DNA from: a bacterium
GTDB lineage: Bacteria > UBA6262 > WVXT01
Length of the DNA: 8,599 bases
Direction: 5' to 3'
NCBI GenBank assembly: GCA_035530055.1
Contig: DATKVN010000073.1
Coordinates: forward strand, 1 to 8,599
Below the pieces are notes generated by a model. It worked only from the letters and a program-made list of their open reading frames with translations. It had not been told where the DNA came from and did no database searches. Of the stretch, positions 5,414 to 8,599 are shown one piece after another; position 1 is the first letter of the stretch, and each line of letters begins with the position of its first letter. Both the position numbers and the translations under genes were made by a program.

Positions 5414-6403
5414 TCAAAATCTTACGGTAAGTGAAATCCTGTGAGAACCGTAGGTCTCTACTATCTCCAGAGGGAAGATAAAAGCATAATCAAGCTGGAT
5501 ACCAAAATATCTTGCCAGAGCCTTATTAAAGCTGAAACCAAATGTAATTTCCCTGATATTCCCGCCCATCCTAAGTCCTAACATCTTCTCGACGAACCAG
5601 CCCTCTAATCCTAAATGTACGTTTAGCTTATCTTCCAGGCTCCCCCAATCCTGAAAACGATAGGCGAAATCGAGCGTCGGTGTCACATCCCGCACTATAA
5701 TTCTCCTCAGTATCTTAAATCCTTTCATTCTATAAGCAAACCCGACTCTCGCTTCCAAAGGAACTCTATCTCTACTCTTTAAACCAACATCGGGCGTGGT
5801 GATGTTCTCTATGCACATACCTATAGATAGTCCAGAGAACCTGGGCAGGTTTGGCTTGACCAAAAGCCCGATATCGAATGTAAAGTTGGCTTTGGAACGC
5901 CCGCTGGCAAATACAGGGTCTCCCCTCGAATACTCATCCAGTGTATAACCATGACTCAAACACTTCAGATTTACACCCGTAAATACTTCCGGGATTAATC
6001 TGGGAACAAAATCATTAATCTTGCTTGCATAGGTGAGAGTATAGGTCTCCTCTTTGTAGAGATTAGTAGAAATGAATCCCGCCCTACTAATTCCAAACGC
6101 ACCAACTCTATGTACGGGAAGCACATAAGAGAAGTAGTTCAGGCCTAAATCTACTCCATCAAGACCCGTATATAGTCTGGAATACATAAAGTTCGCTTCA
6201 GGATATTTCATCTGGGCAAGTCCAGCAGGATTCCAGAGTGGACTTGAAGCATCGTCAGCCAATCCGCAGAAGGCACCACCCATTCCAGCCGAGCGAGTCC
6301 CCCAGCCACTATCCTTAAAGGCAGAATACACCTTGTGTGGTGTGTTAGGCGCCACGTTTAACCCTACGAAGATTAAGATGAAGAACAAAAATTTCTTAAA
6401 CAT
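5414..6403 (-). CDS. PorV/UPF0164-like outer-membrane beta-barrel protein (copy 1)
   Basis: 329 residues. Signal peptide about 1-28, then the hallmark GTRSAGMGGAF (35-45), ADDASS (49-54) and WNPAG (57-61), as in the barrel at 433-1317. Strand-rich remainder, ending in Phe (LTVRF). It is somewhat longer than its paralogue, with extra loop sequence around 127-175. The start at 6403 is 2 bp after the stop of the PilZ gene, and its AAGGA (6413-6417) lies inside the end of that gene, so the two are almost certainly translated together. By family, a carrier or assembly factor for surface proteins is possible; a general transport barrel is the alternative. The flanking FlgD-domain protein and CBM lipoprotein are the natural candidate partners, by inference. 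Confidence 0.92.
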   Translation of the reverse strand: MFKKFLFFILIFVGLNVAPNTPHKVYSAFKDSGWGTRSAGMGGAFCGLADDASSPLWNPAGLAQMKYPEANFMYSRLYTGLDGVDLGLNYFSYVLPVHRVGAFGISRAGFISTNLYKEETYTLTYASKINDFVPRLIPEVFTGVNLKCLSHGYTLDEYSRGDPVFASGRSKANFTFDIGLLVKPNLPRFSGLSIGMCIENITTPDVGLKSRDRVPLEARVGFAYRMKGFKILRRIIVRDVTPTLDFAYRFQDWGSLEDKLNVHLGLEGWFVEKMLGLRMGGNIREITFGFSFNKALARYFGIQLDYAFIFPLEIVETYGSHRISLTVRF

Positions 6404-6405
6404 CT

Positions 6406-6885
6406 TTATCCATCCTTGGAAATCTCTTCACATTCTTTACGAACTCCCTTATGCAATAGGTAAGCCTGAATATGGCCTGTTTTCTCAAATATCTCCCAGT
6501 AGAAATCAGTCTCCCGGGAAATCAGCCTGGGAATTTTGCTGTATTCGTTCTCAACAAAAGATAATCCCACATCATACTGGTTGGGCAGTTCGGTTTTGCC
6601 CTTACCTCGACGACTCTTTTCCTTAGTCCAGACCGTCCAGGCAATCGACTCTATCGGTTTTGAAGTGGGTATTACACTTATTCCCAATTTCAAAAATTCA
6701 GGCAACCGATACTCTCCAGGCCACTTCAACAGAATACCGTTACTGCTGATATTCTTTGTAGTGGTATGGACTAAGCCTCTCCCCGTATGTTTTCTTTCCG
6801 GACTGACCGTTTTACAATTTACGGGAATCTTAACCGCAAAGCGGTCAAATTTTCTCCTCTCACCAGATGTTCTATCTTTCCCCAT
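6406..6885 (-). CDS. PilZ-domain protein, predicted c-di-GMP receptor
   Basis: 159 residues, cytoplasmic, with no signal peptide or membrane segment. Both PilZ binding motifs are intact: RxxxR as R11-K-F-D-R15 and NxSxxG as N45-I-S-S-N-G50. They are followed by a strand typical of the domain end (DVGLSFV, 105-111). The tail 112-159 is predicted helical and carries no second domain that I recognise. c-di-GMP binding is therefore well supported by known family rules; the output is unknown. The frame is open upstream to 7017, but that extension translates the repeats R14 and R15. The Met at 6885 has AAGGAGGT 7 nt upstream and starts just before the PilZ fold, so it is the real start. It is coupled to the PorV-like gene, 2 bp downstream, suggesting that surface export or adhesion responds to c-di-GMP. 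Confidence 0.94.
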   Translation of the reverse strand: MGKDRTSGERRKFDRFAVKIPVNCKTVSPERKHTGRGLVHTTTKNISSNGILLKWPGEYRLPEFLKLGISVIPTSKPIESIAWTVWTKEKSRRGKGKTELPNQYDVGLSFVENEYSKIPRLISRETDFYWEIFEKTGHIQAYLLHKGVRKECEEISKDG

Positions 6886-6892
6886 CAGATTT

Positions 6893-6900
6893 ACCTCCTT
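6893..6900 (-). promoter_or_regulatory. Ribosome binding site fixing the PilZ start
   Basis: AAGGAGGT lies 7 nt upstream of the ATG at 6885. It decides against the longer open frame that begins at 7017 inside repeat sequence. Confidence 0.85.
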
Positions 6901-6928
6901 AAAACCGCAATATGCATTTTGTTTTATC

Positions 6929-6955
6929 GGGTGGCCACGGAGTGCCACCCCTACA
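6929..6955 (-). repeat. REP-like palindrome R14, TGGC class
   Basis: Arms GGGTGGC and GCCACCC in the GTAG sense. Its CCCCTACA tail faces the TGTAGGGG foot of R15 across 8 nt (6948-6971), repeating the R9/R10 arrangement. Confidence 0.92.
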
Positions 6956-6963
6956 TGATTCCC

Positions 6964-6990
6964 TGTAGGGGACGGACTCTGTGCCGTCCC
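6964..6990 (+). repeat. REP-like palindrome R15, ACGG class
   Basis: TGTAG foot, arms GGGACGG and CCGTCCC, TCT loop. It is followed after the 7-bp spacer TTCGTTT by the nested copy R16. Confidence 0.92.
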
Positions 6991-6997
6991 TTCGTTT

Positions 6998-7043
6998 GGA
7001 CGACCATCCCGATACATCGGGGTGAACTGCGTGTCGCCGATAC
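6998..7043 (-). repeat. REP-like palindrome R16, CGAC class with nested hairpin, decayed
   Basis: The plus strand has the left half GGACGACCA and the right half GTGTCGCC of a CGAC-class element. They are separated by 24 nt (7007-7030) that hold the inner hairpin CCCGA-TACA-TCGGG and end in GAACTGC. The 3' tail is altered (GATAC instead of CCTACA). It corresponds to the nested loops of R1 and R3, but with different inner-stem bases that still pair. Confidence 0.78.
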
Positions 7044-7050
7044 GCCACCG

Positions 7051-8599
7051 CTATTTCGCTACGGCTATGGTACCACTGACCAATCTTTTCTTTCCATCTA
7101 CATTCGCTTCAAACTGATAGATATATACTCCACTTTCCACTATGTTTCCATCTTCATCTTTGCCATCCCATTCATAAGGCTCTCCGTCGATTGTCCTTAT
7201 CTTCTTGCCGGTGATATCGTAAATCCTGATAGTCGTAATCTGTCCACTTAGACCACTGAAATAGGCAACATCATTTTTCCCGTCAACATAGGCAGGAGTA
7301 ATAATTCTCTCCTCGGGCCTGTATTCGGAAATTCCCATTGGCCGAGCCTTAAACAGAGCATAATAGCTGAAGTGGCTTACCCTTATCGTAGTAATATTTC
7401 TGTCGCCATCAATCTTCCCGCCCACCGGCCTCCAGGTAATTCCATCCCACCAATAGCAAGCCAGTTGACTCTCGTTAAACTCCATTTCTTTCCCTTTCCA
7501 ATCTTCCGGCCTGCCATCATTATCCAGGTCGAAGTAGAGTAGAGTCATTGTGACTGGCTTCTTGAATTTTGTACCTTCCGGAATAAAGTTGTAAATTGCG
7601 ACAGGTTGCCAATTCCCTGTTCCAGAATAGCCTGGTATTCTGCTTAAATCCGTAATCTGTTCTATGGTTATTTTAGTGTCTTTACTTAGCGCTCCTTCCA
7701 GAATGTTGACTATAACTTCACCGTCAGTAAAATTCCCATCGGGGAGAATTATGTTTCCACCTTTGGCCCCGACAGTTCCGGTGATGCTTTGAGTTACTTC
7801 AATTATCTGTGGCCAGGATTCATCTCTCCAGCTACCAATGTTGCCTTCACCATCGCCAGCTTCTAACCAGTAATATATGTGGCATGGTTGAGATACTACC
7901 TGAGAAGGCAGAATATAAGTCGCTGTTTTCTCCGTGAGGCTCCCTTGTAAAGCCATTGCGCGAATTTGCCACTCGCCACTCTTGCCTATTTTGTAGTGAA
8001 TGGTGGCACTCTCCACCGACTTATCATCAGTAATCTTAGCAATAAATACTATCTTGTTTCCGATAATTCCGATTTCCTCTATCGGCTCATGAGAAATGAC
8101 CGGTTTATCCTCTGGAGCAAGATGGTAAAGGTCGAATGAAATTATTGTTGAATATTCTCCTGCTCCAGCGCTTCCAAAAAGTCCTCCCAGGTAAACATAT
8201 ATTGACGAACTCGCAGGTCTAAGGTCAGGAGGATCGTTCGGATAGGGAGACAGATTGGTGTATCCCGGTCCGCCATAACAGATATTTGCATAACCACCAC
8301 TAAAAGCCCCAGCCCAGCTTTCATCATATTGAGTTGTATTGGGGTCATCCCAGTCACCTCTATCTTTAAACCAGGCCCAGTCGGTAGTAGTGCTGAAAAC
8401 CACACCTCCTGCCTGTACATCATCATAAACCCGCCACAATAAAGGAGCCCTCTGCTTCCCGTCAGCAGTAATCAAACCTCCCCGCTGGAACCCTCCGCCA
8501 CTCCAATTCGTGTTGTCAGTGTAAACGTCGATAAACCAGAGAGACTGGTCGGATTCATAATCTATCTCTATATATTGATCTGGTGTACCAAGTTCTGTA
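7051..8599 (-). CDS. Large secreted protein with Ig-like, ZU5-like and FlgD-like domains, 5' end missing
   Basis: 515 residues are visible and the frame is open to the window end. A TTG at 8475 could be mistaken for a start, but there is no signal peptide and its G-rich stretch is only 2-3 nt away. Residues 1 to about 163 are a Trp/Tyr/Gly-rich region I do not recognise. About 168-270 looks like an Ig/FN3-type sandwich (ITDDKSVESATIHYKIG). About 272-415 resembles a ZU5-like domain (GTVGAKGGNIILPDG, GALSKDTKITI) and includes DLDNDGRPED (357-366), a likely calcium loop. About 433-515 is a FlgD-like Ig domain (IRIYDITGKKIRTI, YEWDGKDEDGN, SGVYIYQFEA). The C-terminal domain resembles that of the protein at 1431-3377, so both may use the same export or anchoring route. 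Probably cell-surface; ligand and enzymatic activity, if any, are not visible here. Confidence 0.9.
   Translation of the reverse strand, partial: TELGTPDQYIEIDYESDQSLWFIDVYTDNTNWSGGGFQRGGLITADGKQRAPLLWRVYDDVQAGGVVFSTTTDWAWFKDRGDWDDPNTTQYDESWAGAFSGGYANICYGGPGYTNLSPYPNDPPDLRPASSSIYVYLGGLFGSAGAGEYSTIISFDLYHLAPEDKPVISHEPIEEIGIIGNKIVFIAKITDDKSVESATIHYKIGKSGEWQIRAMALQGSLTEKTATYILPSQVVSQPCHIYYWLEAGDGEGNIGSWRDESWPQIIEVTQSITGTVGAKGGNIILPDGNFTDGEVIVNILEGALSKDTKITIEQITDLSRIPGYSGTGNWQPVAIYNFIPEGTKFKKPVTMTLLYFDLDNDGRPEDWKGKEMEFNESQLACYWWDGITWRPVGGKIDGDRNITTIRVSHFSYYALFKARPMGISEYRPEERIITPAYVDGKNDVAYFSGLSGQITTIRIYDITGKKIRTIDGEPYEWDGKDEDGNIVESGVYIYQFEANVDGKKRLVSGTIAVAK

Noticed and set aside
6901-6930. AT-rich stretch before the PilZ gene as a promoter
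   Set aside because: Several loose -10-like hexamers are possible but none has a matching -35 or extended -10, so nothing supports choosing one.
6886-7017. N-terminal extension of the PilZ gene to a Met at 7017
   Set aside because: The extension translates repeats R14 and R15, while the Met at 6885 has a strong, well-spaced Shine-Dalgarno and starts just before the PilZ fold.
8142-8426. Minus-strand open frame of 94 codons
   Set aside because: Shifted frame inside the large secreted gene, which is open throughout and has recognisable domains in its own frame.
8473-8475. TTG at 8475 as the start of the large secreted gene
   Set aside because: The frame continues open for 41 more codons to the window edge. 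There is no signal peptide after the TTG and the G-rich stretch before it is too close to act as a Shine-Dalgarno.

Overview
The window looks like part of the chromosome of an uncultured Gram-negative-type (two-membrane) bacterium of moderate GC content. The evidence is a lipoprotein with a lipobox, an OmpA-type peptidoglycan-binding domain, two PorV/UPF0164-like outer-membrane beta-barrels, and secreted proteins with C-terminal FlgD-like Ig domains. This mix is common in Fibrobacterota/Bacteroidota-related and candidate phyla (for example Omnitrophota, KSB1, WOR-3 type lineages). I cannot place it more precisely from this sequence.

All eight genes lie on the minus strand, so transcription runs from high to low coordinates. 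In that order they are: a large secreted multidomain protein with a FlgD-like C-terminus (7051-8599, 5' end outside the window); a PilZ protein (6406-6885) coupled to a PorV-like barrel (5414-6403); a lipoprotein with a glycan-binding-like beta-sandwich (4562-5245); the same beta-sandwich fused to an OmpA domain (3389-4402), coupled to a secreted protein with three such domains and a FlgD-like C-terminus (1431-3377); a second PorV-like barrel (433-1317); and the start of another beta-sandwich protein (1-198, cut by the window edge).

Read as modules, a FlgD-domain cargo, then a PorV-like barrel, then a CBM11/CIA30-like protein occurs twice in a row. I infer a cell-surface export and glycan-binding locus, possibly under c-di-GMP control. 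The parallel to type IX secretion (PorV plus cargo with C-terminal domain) is an analogy, not proven.

The most distinctive non-coding content is a family of 16 short palindromes. They fill every intergenic gap of 113 bp or more and are absent from the two tight gene junctions. Each has a GTAG foot, a 7-bp stem of which four pairs vary but always stay complementary, a short inner AC/GT pairing with one unpaired G, and a TCY triloop. This is the architecture of REP/BIME elements. One stem class (ACGG) always points one way and the other classes the opposite way, forming composite units of about 61 bp. Three copies carry a second hairpin in place of the loop. I see no rRNA, tRNA, CRISPR array or transposase gene in the window.
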